This document shows positions 14,505 to 15,169 of a stretch of 15,169 nucleotides of DNA, in pieces. The stretch is from the NCBI GenBank assembly GCA_947384095.1, contig CANDFU010000007.1:1-15169 (forward strand), written 5' to 3'. How positions within the stretch are numbered: the first letter of the stretch is position 1; the number at the start of each line of letters is the position of its first letter. The DNA is from an uncultured Roseburia sp. (GTDB lineage Bacteria; Bacillota; Clostridia; Lachnospirales; Lachnospiraceae). The notes beneath the pieces were generated by a model that was not told the DNA's origin, ran no database searches, and worked only from the letters and a program-made list of their open reading frames with translations. Both the position numbers and the translations under genes were made by a program.

Positions 14505-15169
14505 ATGGCTTTATTTGAATCATATGAAAGAAGAATCGACCAGATCAACGCTGTACTGAACAGCTATGGGATCAGTTCTGTCGAGGAGGCAGAGAAAATC
14601 ACAAAAGACGCCGGACTTGACGTATACGAGCAGGTGAAGAAAATCCAGCCGATCTGTTTTGAGAACGCATGCTGGGCTTACACGGTAGGCGCTGCGATCG
14701 CAATCAAAAAAGGATGTAAGAAGGCTGCGGACGCTGCCGCCGCCATCGGAGAGGGGCTTCAGGCATTCTGCATCCCGGGCTCCGTTGCAGACCACAGAAA
14801 AGTAGGGCTTGGCCATGGAAATCTTGGCAAGATGCTGCTGGAGGAAGAAACGGAGTGTTTCTGCTTCCTCGCAGGCCACGAGTCGTTTGCAGCCGCTGAG
14901 GGTGCAATCGGTATCGCGGAAAAGGCAAACAAGGTGCGTCAGAAACCGCTTCGCGTCATCTTAAACGGTCTCGGAAAAGACGCGGCGCAGATCATTTCCC
15001 GCATCAACGGTTTTACATTTGTTGAGACGCAGTTTGACTATAAAGAGAACAAGGTAAACGTTGTCTATGAGAAGCCTTACTCGGACGGACTTCGTGCGAC
15101 CGTAAAATGCTACGGCGCCGACGATGTTCAGGAAGGCGTTGCGATCAAGCAAATGGAGAACGTCGGCGT
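14505..15169 (+). CDS. GGGtGRT-family protein, N-terminal part
   Basis: The frame starts at ATG 14505, with AAAGGAG (14488-14494) ten bases upstream, and is open to the right edge (221 codons). It begins MALFESYERRIDQINAVLNSYGI. Conserved-looking segments include QPICFENACWAYTVGAAIAIKKG, FCIPGSVADHRKVGLGHGNLGKMLLEEETECFCFLAGHESFAAAEGA and RVILNGLGKDAAQIISRINGFTFV. I recognise this as the protein that accompanies the IscU-like scaffold in many Clostridia and is named for a GGGtGRT motif nearer its C-terminus. That motif is not in the window. Several Cys and His residues (CFCFLAGHE, DHRKVGLGHG) could bind a metal or cluster, but this is inference. There is no signal peptide. Function is unknown as far as I know. 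Confidence 0.85.
   Translation, partial: MALFESYERRIDQINAVLNSYGISSVEEAEKITKDAGLDVYEQVKKIQPICFENACWAYTVGAAIAIKKGCKKAADAAAAIGEGLQAFCIPGSVADHRKVGLGHGNLGKMLLEEETECFCFLAGHESFAAAEGAIGIAEKANKVRQKPLRVILNGLGKDAAQIISRINGFTFVETQFDYKENKVNVVYEKPYSDGLRATVKCYGADDVQEGVAIKQMENVG

Overview
The window looks like chromosome from a Gram-positive anaerobe of the Clostridia, most likely a Lachnospiraceae-type gut bacterium. The reasons are strong AGGAGG-type ribosome sites, moderately high GC in genes with AT-rich control regions, a BspA-like leucine-rich-repeat exoprotein, YhcH-family and GH2 sugar genes, and a NifU/IscU-like plus GGGtGRT gene pair that I associate with this group. The taxonomic call is inference; no rRNA or tRNA is present. 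No prophage, insertion sequence or CRISPR array was seen.

Region 1 (1-3899) is a carbohydrate locus. The 5' two-fifths or so of a GH2 beta-galactosidase/glucuronidase gene runs off the left edge on the minus strand. It is divergent from an AraC-type regulator (1257-2486), which is followed on the plus strand by a YhcH/EbgC-family protein (2577-3056) and a protein with a galactose-binding-like C-terminal half and no signal peptide (3078-3899). The GH2/AraC spacer carries an extended -10 promoter and a small palindrome. An 11-bp word recurs in the gap before the YhcH gene. A strong intrinsic terminator at 3946-3969 and a second long hairpin close the locus.

Region 2 (3900-6852) begins with a 449-bp spacer holding a promoter enclosed by a 112-bp compound inverted repeat built on ATTAGAT half-sites. 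It drives an MFS exporter-like gene (4349-5638) and an unusually large regulator with an ArsR-like winged helix at its C-terminus (5680-6852). The layout suggests a self-regulated efflux operon.

Region 3 (6857-13680) continues on the same strand without an evident terminator. It contains topoisomerase III with four C-terminal four-Cys repeats and a TTG start, a GNAT acetyltransferase gene broken by a single in-frame TAG at codon 27, a secreted protein joining a cysteine-peptidase-like N-terminal domain to two LRR_5 blocks through a Gly/Ser linker, and a cytosolic left-handed beta-helix protein resembling the acetyltransferase half of GlmU.

Region 4 (13681-15169) starts after a 112-bp AT-rich spacer. 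It holds a NifU/IscU-like scaffold gene and, 19 bases downstream, a GGGtGRT-family gene that runs off the right edge. As far as I know this pair is conserved but poorly characterised; it and the operator-like repeat before the MFS gene are the most promising leads.
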